From Coriobacteriia bacterium (GTDB lineage Bacteria > Actinomycetota > Coriobacteriia > Anaerosomatales > Anaerosomataceae): a stretch of DNA of 64,000 nt. Positions 54,341-63,054 of this stretch are shown here, in pieces; positions within the stretch are counted from its first letter, which is position 1, and each line of letters starts with the position of its first letter. The position numbers and the translations under genes are program-made. Where the stretch lies: the NCBI GenBank assembly GCA_030655755.1, contig JAUSOQ010000028.1, positions 1-64,000 on the forward strand. The letters run 5' to 3'. Under the pieces are notes generated by a model, which worked only from the letters and a program-made list of their open reading frames with translations, did not search any database and was not told the DNA's origin.

Positions 54341-55228
54341 ATGAGCGCTGCCGCTCCACACAGCGACGGCAAGCCCGTCACGACCCTGAAGCTTCGCGAC
54401 ATGAAGGCTGCAGGGGAACCCATCGTCATGATCACCGCCTACGACGTAGCTTCGGCGCGCATCGTTGACGCTGCCGGCGTCGATGTCGTGTTGGTGGGCG
54501 ACTCGCTCGGCATGGTGCTGCTCGGCTACACGTCCACGCTGCCGGTGACCATGGACGACATGGTGCGTCACACGGCGGCTGTCGCCCGTGGTATCACGCA
54601 CGCACTGCTCGTCGCCGACATGCCGTTCATGAGCTATCGCATCACCCACGAGGAGGCGCTGCGCAACGCCGCACGCTTTCTTGCCAAGGCGGGAGCGAGC
54701 GCCGTCAAGATCGAAGGTGGCGCCGACGTCGCGCCGCTCGTGGAACGCATGGTCGCCGCCGGCATCCCGGTGATGGGACACGTGGGACTCACGCCGCAGT
54801 CGGTCAACGTCTTCGGTGGCTACAAGGTTCAGGCCCGCGACGCGGCTTCCGCGTTGCGCCTGGTCGAGGACTGCCTGGTGCTCGAAGCGGCCGGTGCGTT
54901 CGCCATCGTGCTCGAACTCGTCCCCACCGAGGTCGCTGCGATCGTGAGCGAGGAGCTTTCGATACCCACGATCGGCATCGGCGCCGGAGACGGTTGCGAC
55001 GGGCAGGTGCAGGTCTTCCACGACCTGCTCGGCATAGGGGACTTTGCGCCGCGGCATGCCAGGCGCTACGCGGAGATCGGCGCGGCGATGACGGAGGCTG
55101 TCACACGCTACGCCGCTGATGTGCGTGGCGGGGCGTTTCCGGGTGAGGAACAGCTCACCCACGCAGAGGAGAGCGTCGTCGCCGAGCTCGAGCGCGCGCT
55201 GCCGTTGACGCTCGAAGCGGAGGAGTAA
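54341..55228 (+). CDS. panB: 3-methyl-2-oxobutanoate hydroxymethyltransferase
   Basis: PanB makes ketopantoate for pantothenate and CoA. Family motifs are ITAYDVASARIVDAAGVDVVLVGDSLGMVLLGY, GGADVAPLVERMVAAGIPVMGHVGLTPQSV and the catalytic glutamate region FAIVLELVP. The ATG at 54341 is well placed after GGAAGGAG; the ATG three bases upstream is equally in frame. It heads the panB-panC-nadA-nadB-nadC cluster. Confidence 0.94.
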   Translation: MSAAAPHSDGKPVTTLKLRDMKAAGEPIVMITAYDVASARIVDAAGVDVVLVGDSLGMVLLGYTSTLPVTMDDMVRHTAAVARGITHALLVADMPFMSYRITHEEALRNAARFLAKAGASAVKIEGGADVAPLVERMVAAGIPVMGHVGLTPQSVNVFGGYKVQARDAASALRLVEDCLVLEAAGAFAIVLELVPTEVAAIVSEELSIPTIGIGAGDGCDGQVQVFHDLLGIGDFAPRHARRYAEIGAAMTEAVTRYAADVRGGAFPGEEQLTHAEESVVAELERALPLTLEAEE

Positions 55229-55229
55229 C

Positions 55230-56090
55230 GTGGAGCGGTTGTCGTCAAAAGCAGAAGTCCATGGAGCGGTGCTTGCTGCGAAGCGCGAAGGCAAGAGCGT
55301 CGCGCTCGTTCCCACCATGGGTGCGCTGCACGACGGACATCTCTCTCTCGTGCAGGCCGCGTGCGCCCGCGCGGACTACGTGGTGGTCTCCGTCTTCGTG
55401 AACCCCACGCAGTTCGGTCCCGGTGAGGACTTCGAAGCGTATCCTCGTGACCTCGAGCACGATCTCGCGTTGCTTGCCGCCGAGGGCGCCGATATCGTCT
55501 TCACGCCGAACGTCAGCGCGATGTATGCGGCAGACGCCGCCGTGACGGTCGGCCCCGGTCCGCTCGGCGGTATGTGGGAGGGCGCCATCAGGCCCGCCCA
55601 CTTCAGTGGCGTCTGCACCGTGGTCACCAAGCTGCTCTCGATCGTCGGTCCCGACCTCGCGTTCTTCGGCGAGAAGGACTACCAGCAACTGCAGGTCGTC
55701 AAGCGGTTGGTGTGTGACCTCGATCTTCCGGCGAAAGTCGTCGGCTGCCCCATCGTGCGCGAGTGCGACGGCCTGGCGATGTCGAGCCGCAACGCGTATC
55801 TGGACCGCGACGAGCGTGCCGCAGCGACCGTGCTCTACCGGGCGCTTCGCACTGCCGAGACCCTGGCGTTGGACGGCGAGCGCGATGCACGCGTCATCGC
55901 CACGGCGCTCCGTGACACCGTCGAGGCGGAGCCGTTGGCCACACTCGACTATGCTGAACTCGTGGATCCGGTGACGCTACAGTCACTTAAGACGCTTGAT
56001 CGTCCGCTGCGTGCGATCGTGGCGGCGCGGGTAGGCGCCACCCGTCTCATCGACAACATGGCGATCGTCCCCCGACAGGAGCAGCAGTGA
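55230..56090 (+). CDS. panC: pantothenate synthetase
   Basis: PanC joins pantoate and beta-alanine. The HIGH-like motif appears in PTMGALHDGHLSLV and the KMSKS-like end in SSRNAYL; FFGEKDYQQLQVVKRLV is typical. The 286-residue length is normal. It begins with GTG one base after the panB stop, behind GGAGGAG, and overlaps nadA by four bases. No panD is seen here. Confidence 0.94.
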   Translation: MERLSSKAEVHGAVLAAKREGKSVALVPTMGALHDGHLSLVQAACARADYVVVSVFVNPTQFGPGEDFEAYPRDLEHDLALLAAEGADIVFTPNVSAMYAADAAVTVGPGPLGGMWEGAIRPAHFSGVCTVVTKLLSIVGPDLAFFGEKDYQQLQVVKRLVCDLDLPAKVVGCPIVRECDGLAMSSRNAYLDRDERAAATVLYRALRTAETLALDGERDARVIATALRDTVEAEPLATLDYAELVDPVTLQSLKTLDRPLRAIVAARVGATRLIDNMAIVPRQEQQ

Positions 56091-57001
56091 CCGATCTGTA
56101 CGCCATGCACGCGGAGATCAGAGCACTCGCGATACAGCGCGACGCTATGGTCCTGGCCCATAACTACCAGTGCGCCGAGGTGCAGGACACGGCGCATCAC
56201 GTGGGCGACTCCCTCGGGCTGTCGAAGATAGCCGCCCGGACGGATGCCTCGGTCATCGTGTTCGCGGGCGTGCACTTCATGGCCGAGACCGCCAAGATCC
56301 TCTCACCTGACAAGACGGTGCTGCTGCCTGAGCCGCGTGCCGGTTGCCCGATGGCCGACATGATCACCGCCGAGCAGGCGGTCGCGTTCAAGGCGGCGCA
56401 TCCCGGGCTACCCCTCGTGACGTACGTGAACTCCTCGGCGGCGGTCAAAGCCGTCACCGACATCTGCTGCACCTCGGCCAACGCTGTCGAGGTCGTTCGT
56501 TCGCTCGGCGAATCCAAGGTGCTCTTCGCGCCCGACCGCAACCTCGCGGCATGGGTCGCCTCCAGGCTGCCGGAGGTCGAGGTCATCGCATGGGACGGCT
56601 ACTGCCCGGTGCACGATATGGTCACGCCTGCGATGGTCATCGAGATGATGGATATCCACCCGCTGGCCGAGATCCTCACGCACCCGGAGTGCCGTCCCGA
56701 GGTGAATGCGCTGGCCGATGCCGTGCTCTCCACGAGCGGCATGCTCCGTCACGTCGTGACTTCTTCGGCTGACGAGTTCGTCGTGGTCACCGAGCGGGGC
56801 CTGCTGCATGGCCTTGCGAAGGAGGCGCGGGACAAGCGTTTCTACGGCATCGAGCCGAAGATGCTGTGCTCCGACATGAGACTCACCACGATCGAGAAGG
56901 TGCGCGACGCGTTGCGCGATATGACCGGCGAGGTCGTGGTGCCCGAAGATGTACGGGCTGCAGCGTTCGCGTCCGTCGAGCGGATGGTGCACGTTGGCTG
57001 A
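56087..57001 (+). CDS. nadA: quinolinate synthase
   Basis: NadA condenses iminoaspartate with dihydroxyacetone phosphate, using a [4Fe-4S] cluster. The 304-residue protein has MVLAHNYQCAEVQDTAHHVGDSLGLSK, VFAGVHFMAETAKIL, the cluster cysteines including those in CCTSAN and HPECRPEV, and GIEPKMLCSDM. It begins with GTG inside the panC end. It works with nadB and nadC next to it. Confidence 0.94.
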   Translation: MTDLYAMHAEIRALAIQRDAMVLAHNYQCAEVQDTAHHVGDSLGLSKIAARTDASVIVFAGVHFMAETAKILSPDKTVLLPEPRAGCPMADMITAEQAVAFKAAHPGLPLVTYVNSSAAVKAVTDICCTSANAVEVVRSLGESKVLFAPDRNLAAWVASRLPEVEVIAWDGYCPVHDMVTPAMVIEMMDIHPLAEILTHPECRPEVNALADAVLSTSGMLRHVVTSSADEFVVVTERGLLHGLAKEARDKRFYGIEPKMLCSDMRLTTIEKVRDALRDMTGEVVVPEDVRAAAFASVERMVHVG

Positions 57002-57011
57002 CACTGACGTC

Positions 57012-58667
57012 ATGCGCCTGCCTGACGGGCTGGGACGGCGCTACCTCCTTGAGTTCGACACAGCTGAGCTTGTTTCCAAGCGATACGATGTGCTGGTGAT
57101 CGGTTCGGGGATCGCCGGACTCACGGCGGCGCTCATGGCATCGAAGCGGGGACGAGTCGCGCTTGTCACCAAAGGTGAGGTCAAAGAGACCAATACCTGG
57201 TATGCGCAGGGTGGCATCGCCGGCGCCGTTGGCGAGGCGGATTCGGTGGAGTTGCATCTGGCCGACACGCTCGTGGTGGGGCAGGGGCTGTGTGATCCCG
57301 ACGTCGTCCGGGCGGTGGTGGCCGAGGCAGGCGAAGCGCTGCAGGACCTCGTGACGCTCGGTGTCCATTTCGATCGCGGCGAGGATGGGCGTGTAGAGCT
57401 GGCGCGCGAGGGCGGGCACAGTCTTCCTCGAGTACTACACTCGGGCGACGCCACAGGCGCCGAGGTGCAGAACACGCTTTCGGGCGTTGTCAGACTCTCG
57501 CCCTCGATAGACGTGATCGAGAACGCGTTCCTGATCGACCTGCTCACCGCCGGCGACACGTGTGTGGGTGCGCTCATCCACGATCCCGTGACGCATAGGC
57601 CGCAGGCGTACTGGGCGGAAGCGACCGTGCTTGCCACCGGCGGCTGCGGGCAGGTCTACCAGGTCACGACGAACCCGCTCGTGGCCACTGGCGACGGTGT
57701 TGCCGCAGCGTGGCGGGCCGGCGCGGACATCACTGACCTCGAGTTCGTGCAGTTCCACCCCACGGGGCTCGACAGTGCCGCCAGCCCCAAGTTCCTCATC
57801 ACCGAGGCGTTGCGTGGTGAGGGTGCGTATCTGCTCGACTGCCATGAGGAACGCTTCATGCTTGGCGTCCACCCACTCGCCGAGCTCGCGCCGCGCGATG
57901 TCGTGAGTCGGGAGATCGAGAAAGTGATGGCGCGGTGCAAGCGGCCGAACGTCTGGCTCGATGCGCGACACCTCGGCGCGGACTATCTAAAGAAGCGTTT
58001 CCCGACGATCTGGGGAGCGTGTAAAGAGGCTGGTCTGGATCTCTCGACAGATCTCATCCCCGTCGCTCCGGTGGCACACTACATGGTCGGCGGTGTGCGT
58101 ATCGACATCGATGGCCGGACCTCGATTCCCGGGCTGTATGCCTCGGGCGAGGTCACAGCATCCGGGCTGCATGGGGCGAACCGGCTTGCCAGCAACTCGC
58201 TGCTCGAAGGACTCGTGTTCTCGCGGCGGATCATGCGCGCGCTTGAACGCTCGCAGACCCCGCCACTGCCCGCCCGTGTTGTGTCGGGGCCAGTGCCCTC
58301 CACGGCTCTGTTCACCGGCTCCAAGGGCCGGGCGACGTTGCAGGAGACGATGAGCGCCTTCGTCGGTATGACGCGTACCGCGGGTAGTCTGCGTGAGGCG
58401 GCGGACGTGTTAGGGGGACTCTCCGGTGTGCTCGACGTGAGTCTGCGCCGACCCGAAGAGCTTGAGTTCCAGAACATGGTCACGATAGCGACGCTCATCA
58501 CCCATGCGGCATGGCTGCGTGCCGAGAGCCGCGGGGCGCACTTTCGGGGCGACTTCCCCGCGCGCGATGATGAGCACTGGCTCGGCCACAGTGTGTGGAG
58601 GCGCGGAGCCGCGCCTCGCATGGTACCGCTGGCCGGAGTCGATGACCGTGAGCCGCAGGAGGTCTGA
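57012..58667 (+). CDS. nadB: L-aspartate oxidase
   Basis: NadB oxidises aspartate to iminoaspartate with FAD. The FAD motif VIGSGIAGLTAAL is near residue 32, followed by TKGEVKETNTWYAQGGIAGA, ATGGCGQVYQVTTNP and the ASGEVTASGLHGANRLASNSLLEGL block (only part quoted), and a C-terminal helical domain. I use the ATG at 57012; a TTG at 56994 after GGATGG, overlapping the nadA end, is a real alternative. Confidence 0.92.
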   Translation: MRLPDGLGRRYLLEFDTAELVSKRYDVLVIGSGIAGLTAALMASKRGRVALVTKGEVKETNTWYAQGGIAGAVGEADSVELHLADTLVVGQGLCDPDVVRAVVAEAGEALQDLVTLGVHFDRGEDGRVELAREGGHSLPRVLHSGDATGAEVQNTLSGVVRLSPSIDVIENAFLIDLLTAGDTCVGALIHDPVTHRPQAYWAEATVLATGGCGQVYQVTTNPLVATGDGVAAAWRAGADITDLEFVQFHPTGLDSAASPKFLITEALRGEGAYLLDCHEERFMLGVHPLAELAPRDVVSREIEKVMARCKRPNVWLDARHLGADYLKKRFPTIWGACKEAGLDLSTDLIPVAPVAHYMVGGVRIDIDGRTSIPGLYASGEVTASGLHGANRLASNSLLEGLVFSRRIMRALERSQTPPLPARVVSGPVPSTALFTGSKGRATLQETMSAFVGMTRTAGSLREAADVLGGLSGVLDVSLRRPEELEFQNMVTIATLITHAAWLRAESRGAHFRGDFPARDDEHWLGHSVWRRGAAPRMVPLAGVDDREPQEV

Positions 58668-59575
58668 TGTTCTTGCTGCCCGACTGCGACGCACTCATCG
58701 CCTCGGCGCTTGCCGAGGACCTTGGTGTGCCCGTTGCTCGCGTGCTGCGTCCGGGGGACGTTTCGCTGCTGGAGCGTGATGTCACCAGCGCGTCCGTGGT
58801 TCCCGCAGGTGTGCGTTTCCAAGGTCGCATCGTCGCTCGGGAGGCGTGTGTCGTCTGCGGACTACCGGTCGCCGAGCGCGTCTTCGAGATGTTGGCGATC
58901 GCTGCCGGTCTCGGTGATGACGTCGAGGTCTTCCCACTGCTTGCCGAGGGGACCGCTGTCACGGCAGGCACGCCTGTCGCCGAGGTGAGCGGTTCTGCGC
59001 GAGTGGTCCTTGCGGCCGAGCGCACCGCGCTCGATCTCGTCATGCTGCTGTCGGGTATCGCCACCGAGGCGGCACGCTGGCAGGCCGAGGCGGGCGAGAG
59101 CATCGCTGTCACCGACACGCGTAAGACGCTGCCCGGACTGCGGGATCTCTCGAAGTACGCGGTCGCCGTTGGCGGCGCGCACAACCACCGCGTCGGCCTG
59201 TGGGACATGGTGCTCGTCAAGGACAATCACATCGCACACGCGGGGGGCATCGCTGCGGCCGTTGGAGCTGCCCGCGCCGTGCATCCGGAACTGCTCGTGG
59301 AGGTGGAGGCCGACACGATCGGCCAGGCGACGGAAGCGGCGGCTGCGGGCGCCGATATCGTGCTTCTCGACAACATGGACGATGCGACCACTGCCGAGGC
59401 GGTCAGAGCCGTGCGCGCTGCGTGTCCTATGGAGAAGGAGTGTCTGACGGAGGCGTCGGGAAAGATCACCTTCGAACGCCTCGCGGGCCTGCGGGCGACG
59501 GGTGTCGATCGGGTGTCCTCGAGTGCTCTCACGCTTGCTCTGCCGGTCGATTTCGGGTTGGATGAAGTGACCTGA
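58667..59575 (+). CDS. nadC: nicotinate-nucleotide pyrophosphorylase (carboxylating)
   Basis: NadC converts quinolinate and PRPP to nicotinate mononucleotide. Signatures are TDTRKTLPGLRDLSKYAV, GGAHNHRVGLWDMVLVKDNH and VEVEADTIGQATEAAAAGADIVLLDNM. The 302-residue length is slightly above the norm of about 285. The ATG overlaps the nadB stop by one base, behind AGGAGGT. Confidence 0.93.
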   Translation: MFLLPDCDALIASALAEDLGVPVARVLRPGDVSLLERDVTSASVVPAGVRFQGRIVAREACVVCGLPVAERVFEMLAIAAGLGDDVEVFPLLAEGTAVTAGTPVAEVSGSARVVLAAERTALDLVMLLSGIATEAARWQAEAGESIAVTDTRKTLPGLRDLSKYAVAVGGAHNHRVGLWDMVLVKDNHIAHAGGIAAAVGAARAVHPELLVEVEADTIGQATEAAAAGADIVLLDNMDDATTAEAVRAVRAACPMEKECLTEASGKITFERLAGLRATGVDRVSSSALTLALPVDFGLDEVT

Positions 59576-59729
59576 CCGAGTGTTGGTCATCTTGACCCGA
59601 AGGGGGCGCGCGCTGGGAATCATAGGTTGGATCATCATGTTCCCCCGGGCTGCGCAGCTGCACGAATGGTACGCTCGTCAGATGGGATATGAGCCTGCAC
59701 CGTCGATCATCCACTGACACGAGGACACT

Positions 59730-60185
59730 TTGATCCCTGACACCGAAGCCATCCGCATCGCCTATCTCACCTGGGTGCGCCGTTCGACCGCGCTCGGCTT
59801 CGTCCTGGTCGTGCTCATCGCGGCCGAGCAGATGGCGGTGCGCGCCGACTTCTGGGGTGCCCCGGGCGGAGGCGAGTCGCTCCGCTACCTCTTCTGGGCG
59901 GCGGCGGTCGCCGGGGCGTTTTTGGGACGCGGGCTCAAGCAGCGTGGCGTGACCGCCGGGAAGGCCGACACGCTCGCCGCCTCGGTCTCGCTCTCGTGGA
60001 CGCTGGTCGCGCTGGCGCAACTGCCTGCGGCCGTGGGCTTCGTCCTTTCTGTCATGACCCGCAGTGCACTCGATTTCTTCGTGATGCTGCTCGTATCGCT
60101 CGGCGCGTACGTGGTGCTCTTCCCGCACTACAAGGACTGGCTGGCGTGGGCAGCGCCCGCTCTTGTCGAAGGAGGAGACGGGTGA
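59730..60185 (+). CDS. four-helix membrane protein, unknown function
   Basis: The 151-residue protein begins with TTG after GAGGA and has about four hydrophobic segments (LGFVLVVLIAAEQM, YLFWAAAVAGAFLG, LSWTLVALAQLPAAVGFVLSVM, FFVMLLVSLGAYVVLF). I do not recognise a family. It overlaps the dedA start by four bases and is probably in its operon. Confidence 0.65.
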   Translation: MIPDTEAIRIAYLTWVRRSTALGFVLVVLIAAEQMAVRADFWGAPGGGESLRYLFWAAAVAGAFLGRGLKQRGVTAGKADTLAASVSLSWTLVALAQLPAAVGFVLSVMTRSALDFFVMLLVSLGAYVVLFPHYKDWLAWAAPALVEGGDG

Positions 60186-60880
60186 TCGCGCCGCAGACCG
60201 GCTTCGCCCCCCTCGACTGGTTCCTTGCCGCGCTCGACAGCTGGGGCTATCTGATCGTCACCGGCTTCACCATCTTCGAGAACCTGTTCATCATCGGTTC
60301 GATGACGCCAGGTGAGATTGTCGTCATGGCTGGCGGCTTCGTCTCCGTCCAGGGCACGCTCAGCATGTGGCTCGTCGGCATCGCGTCACTCGTTGGGACG
60401 TTGATCGGCAGCAACCTGAGCTACCTGTTCGGCCGACGCGGTGGCCGAGAGGCGCTTTTCCGTTGGGGTACGCGTTTCTTCGATGAGGACGACATCAAGG
60501 CCGCCGAGGAGTACTTCGAACGTCACGGCTCCAAGACGGTGCTCGTCTCGCGTTTCGCCGCCGGTTTCAAGAACTGGGTTCCCGCGCTCGCGGGCGTCAC
60601 GCGCATGAACCTCGCCGTCTTCGAGCTATGGACATTGGCGGGAGCGATCCTTTACACCACGCTGATGATCGCGCTCGGCCGTATATTCGCCGAGAACTTC
60701 GACAAGGCGCTCCGTGTGGCACGCAACCTCAGTTGGTTTGGTTTGTTCCTTCTGTTGGCGATGGTCGTGTTCCTCGTGTGGGGTCGGCGTTGTTTCGTGA
60801 GGAGCAGGATCGAACGGCTTGCCACGCAGGCCGAACTCGGGGAAGCGCTGGAGGAAGCAAGCGATGACGGGAGCGCGTAG
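60182..60880 (+). CDS. DedA-family membrane protein
   Basis: The 232-residue protein has the DedA/SNARE-associated pattern: FENLFIIGSMTPGEIVVMAGG, GTLIGSNLSYLFGRRGG, FERHGSKTVLVSRFAAGFKNWVPALAG, with several membrane helices. DedA proteins act as lipid scramblases or flippases, for example for undecaprenyl phosphate, in known cases. The GTG at 60182 follows GGAGGAG. It overlaps birA by 17 bases. Confidence 0.85.
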   Translation: MIAPQTGFAPLDWFLAALDSWGYLIVTGFTIFENLFIIGSMTPGEIVVMAGGFVSVQGTLSMWLVGIASLVGTLIGSNLSYLFGRRGGREALFRWGTRFFDEDDIKAAEEYFERHGSKTVLVSRFAAGFKNWVPALAGVTRMNLAVFELWTLAGAILYTTLMIALGRIFAENFDKALRVARNLSWFGLFLLLAMVVFLVWGRRCFVRSRIERLATQAELGEALEEASDDGSA

Positions 60881-61814
60881 GGCCGCCATCGTGCGCGCAC
60901 TCCTCGCTGCGGACGGGAAGCCTGTCTCAGGCGAGGTTCTTGCGGCCGACCTCGGCATCAGTCGCGTCGCGGTGGGAAAGCATGTAGCCGCCCTGTGCGA
61001 TCGAGGCTTCGTGATAGAGCCCGTGCGTCGCACCGGCTATCGACTCGTGAGTATGCCTTCGATCACGCTCCCCGAGACCGTTGCACCGCTGGTCCACGAC
61101 CGGCTGTGGCAGCGTTTCGAGGGTGGTGCCGTGACAGCTTCCACCAACGATGACGCGAAGCGACTCGCGTCAGGCGCCGCCGCCGAGGGCACCGTCGTCG
61201 TCGCCGCCCGACAGGAAGGCGGTCGTGGACGTCTCGGCCGCAACTGGGAGTCGCCGGAAGGCGGCGCGTACTTCTCGGCGGTGCTCAGGCCCAACATCGT
61301 ACCGATGGCGGTGCCTCCCCTCACCCTCGTCATCGCGCTTGGTGTCGCCAACGGACTGGCGAGCCTCGGCGTGGAGACGACAGTGAAGTGGCCCAACGAC
61401 GTGCTTCTGGGCGGGCGCAAGCTCGTCGGCGTGTTGGTGGAGATGTCTGCCGAAGCCGACAAGGTGGAGTGGGTCGTCGTCGGCGTCGGCATCAACGTGC
61501 GTCGTCCGGCGGGCGATCGCAGTGGGTTCGCCTACGTCGAGGATGTCGCAGCCGACATCGGACCCGCACATGCCGTCGCTGCGGTGCTGGACGCGATCGC
61601 GGTGGTCTATCGGCGCTTCGTCGCTGAGGGCTTCGAGGGTCTTAGGGCGCAATATGCGGAACTGGATGCGATCTACGGCTGCGATGTCGTTGTCCGTGAC
61701 GCAACGGGTGCGGTCGTGGCCGGGGGAGTCGCGGGTGGCGTGGATGGATCCGGCAGGTTGCTCGTGGGGAAGACGCCGGTGTCCGGCGGCGAGGTGACGC
61801 TACGGAACGCGTGA
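60864..61814 (+). CDS. birA: biotin-protein ligase and biotin repressor BirA
   Basis: The bifunctional 316-residue protein has an N-terminal winged helix (RRAAIVRALLAADGKPVSGEVLAADLGISRVAVGKHV, in part) and a ligase domain with the ATP-binding loop GGRGRLGRNW and the catalytic KWPNDVLLGGRKLVGVL, plus the small C-terminal domain. It attaches biotin to carboxylases and, as biotinyl-AMP complex, represses biotin genes; a BirA-type operator lies in front of bioY 0.6 kb downstream. The ATG at 60864 follows GGAGGAAGC. Confidence 0.93.
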   Translation: MTGARRAAIVRALLAADGKPVSGEVLAADLGISRVAVGKHVAALCDRGFVIEPVRRTGYRLVSMPSITLPETVAPLVHDRLWQRFEGGAVTASTNDDAKRLASGAAAEGTVVVAARQEGGRGRLGRNWESPEGGAYFSAVLRPNIVPMAVPPLTLVIALGVANGLASLGVETTVKWPNDVLLGGRKLVGVLVEMSAEADKVEWVVVGVGINVRRPAGDRSGFAYVEDVAADIGPAHAVAAVLDAIAVVYRRFVAEGFEGLRAQYAELDAIYGCDVVVRDATGAVVAGGVAGGVDGSGRLLVGKTPVSGGEVTLRNA

Positions 61815-61925
61815 TACCCCGTTGACCTTGCAGGGCCACGTGCTGAAGTTGACGGCTCTGCGAGCACACTTTAGGGTGAACGGATGCCCATCGTGGCGCC
61901 TGAAACCGATCGAAAGAAGGTCATC

Positions 61926-62360
61926 ATGCCTGCAGCACATGGCGACACTGTCGCTGTCCATTACACCGGCACCCTCGACGACGGCTCCGAGTTCGATTCG
62001 AGCAGCGGCCGCGACCCGCTCTCGTTCACCCTTGGTGAAGCGGAGGTCATTCCCGGCTTCGAGAACGCCGTTCTCGGTCTCGAGCCTGGCGACTCCGCTT
62101 CGATCGTGATCGTTCCCGATGACGCATACGGTCCGCGCCATCCCGAGGCCGTTCAGGAAGTACCCATGGAGCTCTTCGGCGAGAATGTGCCGCCGGTCGG
62201 CGTCATCGTGACGCTCGTCGCTCCTGACGGAACGAAGGTGCCGGCGACCGTGGCCTCGTTTACCGAGGACGGGACGAGCGCGACGCTCGACTTCAACCAT
62301 CCGCTCGCCGGTCAGACGCTCCACTTCGATATCGAGCTTGTGGAGATCGCCGAGGCCTAG
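61926..62360 (+). CDS. FKBP-type peptidyl-prolyl isomerase (SlyD-like)
   Basis: The 144-residue protein carries the FKBP core: VAVHYTGTLDDGSEFDSSSGRDPLSF, FTLGEAEVIPGFENAVLGL and DDAYGPRHPEAVQEVP, with an insert-in-flap part (PVGVIVTLVAPDGTKVPATVASFTEDG) as in SlyD. No histidine-rich metal tail is present. It is cytosolic and assists proline-limited folding. The ATG at 61926 follows GAAAGAAGG. Confidence 0.9.
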   Translation: MPAAHGDTVAVHYTGTLDDGSEFDSSSGRDPLSFTLGEAEVIPGFENAVLGLEPGDSASIVIVPDDAYGPRHPEAVQEVPMELFGENVPPVGVIVTLVAPDGTKVPATVASFTEDGTSATLDFNHPLAGQTLHFDIELVEIAEA

Positions 62361-62374
62361 GCGCTCTTCCTGTG

Positions 62375-62403
62375 TTGACACTGCTGCATGCGGCACCTAA
62401 AGT
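62375..62403 (+). promoter_or_regulatory. sigma-70-type promoter of bioY
   Basis: A consensus TTGACA (62375-62380) is separated by exactly 17 bases from TAAAGT (62398-62403). The BirA operator starts inside this -10 box. Confidence 0.75.
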
Positions 62404-62429
62404 AAACCAACATTCAATGAGGGTTTACT
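62401..62429. promoter_or_regulatory. BirA operator upstream of bioY
   Basis: AGTAAACC (62401-62408) and GGTTTACT (62422-62429) are perfect inverted 8-mers with a 13-base spacer, matching the GTAAACC-N-GGTTTAC core of known BirA boxes. Overlap with the -10 region predicts repression when biotin is plentiful. Confidence 0.85.
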
Positions 62430-62443
62430 AAGAAAGGTGTCGC

Positions 62444-62989
62444 ATGCAGCAGGTCACTTCATCTCGAACGCGGACGCTGGTGGTCTCGGCCCTTTTCGCT
62501 GCTCTTATCGCCGCCTCCGCGCTCATCGCCGTGCCGTTCGGTGAGGTCCCCTTCACGTTACAGACACTGCTCATCGCTCTCGTCGCCCTCGTGCTGCCGC
62601 CTGCTGCGGCTGCCGGCGCGGTCGGGACGTATGTGCTCATCGGCGCCGTCGGCATGCCGGTGTATGCGGGCGGCAAAGCCGGTCTGGCGGTCCTCGCGGG
62701 ACCGACCGGCGGCTTCTTGGTCGGTTTTATCGTCGGCGCATGGCTTGGCTCGGCGGTCCGCTCGGCGCTCACAAAGAGCCGGCCCACGATCACCGCTGAT
62801 GTCGCTGCGGTCGTCACGGTCATCGCCGTCACCTATCTTGCCGGTTGGATTCAGCTCGCCTTTGTCACAGGGATGGGTGTGCAGCAGGCGTTCGCGGTCG
62901 GCGTGCTGCCGTTCCTGCTGGTCGATGCGCTGAAGGGCGCTGGCGCTGTCGCCATCGCGGGCACACTGCGCAGAGCGCGTCTCGTCTGA
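62444..62989 (+). CDS. bioY: biotin transporter BioY
   Basis: BioY is the biotin-binding membrane component of an ECF-type importer. The 181-residue protein has about six helices and the family pattern IAVPFGEVPFTLQTLLIALVALVLPP (in part), GAVGMPVYAGGKAGLAVLAGPTGGFLVGFIVG. The ATG follows AAAGGTG. No bioM/N (ECF ATPase or T component) is next to it, so it may work alone or with a shared module. Control by BirA is clear from the upstream operator. Confidence 0.92.
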   Translation: MQQVTSSRTRTLVVSALFAALIAASALIAVPFGEVPFTLQTLLIALVALVLPPAAAAGAVGTYVLIGAVGMPVYAGGKAGLAVLAGPTGGFLVGFIVGAWLGSAVRSALTKSRPTITADVAAVVTVIAVTYLAGWIQLAFVTGMGVQQAFAVGVLPFLLVDALKGAGAVAIAGTLRRARLV

Positions 62990-63054
62990 GATACCCTGTC
63001 GCGTGTCAGCCACTCCCTATAAGATGGGGTGCAGGCAGATGACAGGGAGAGTCG

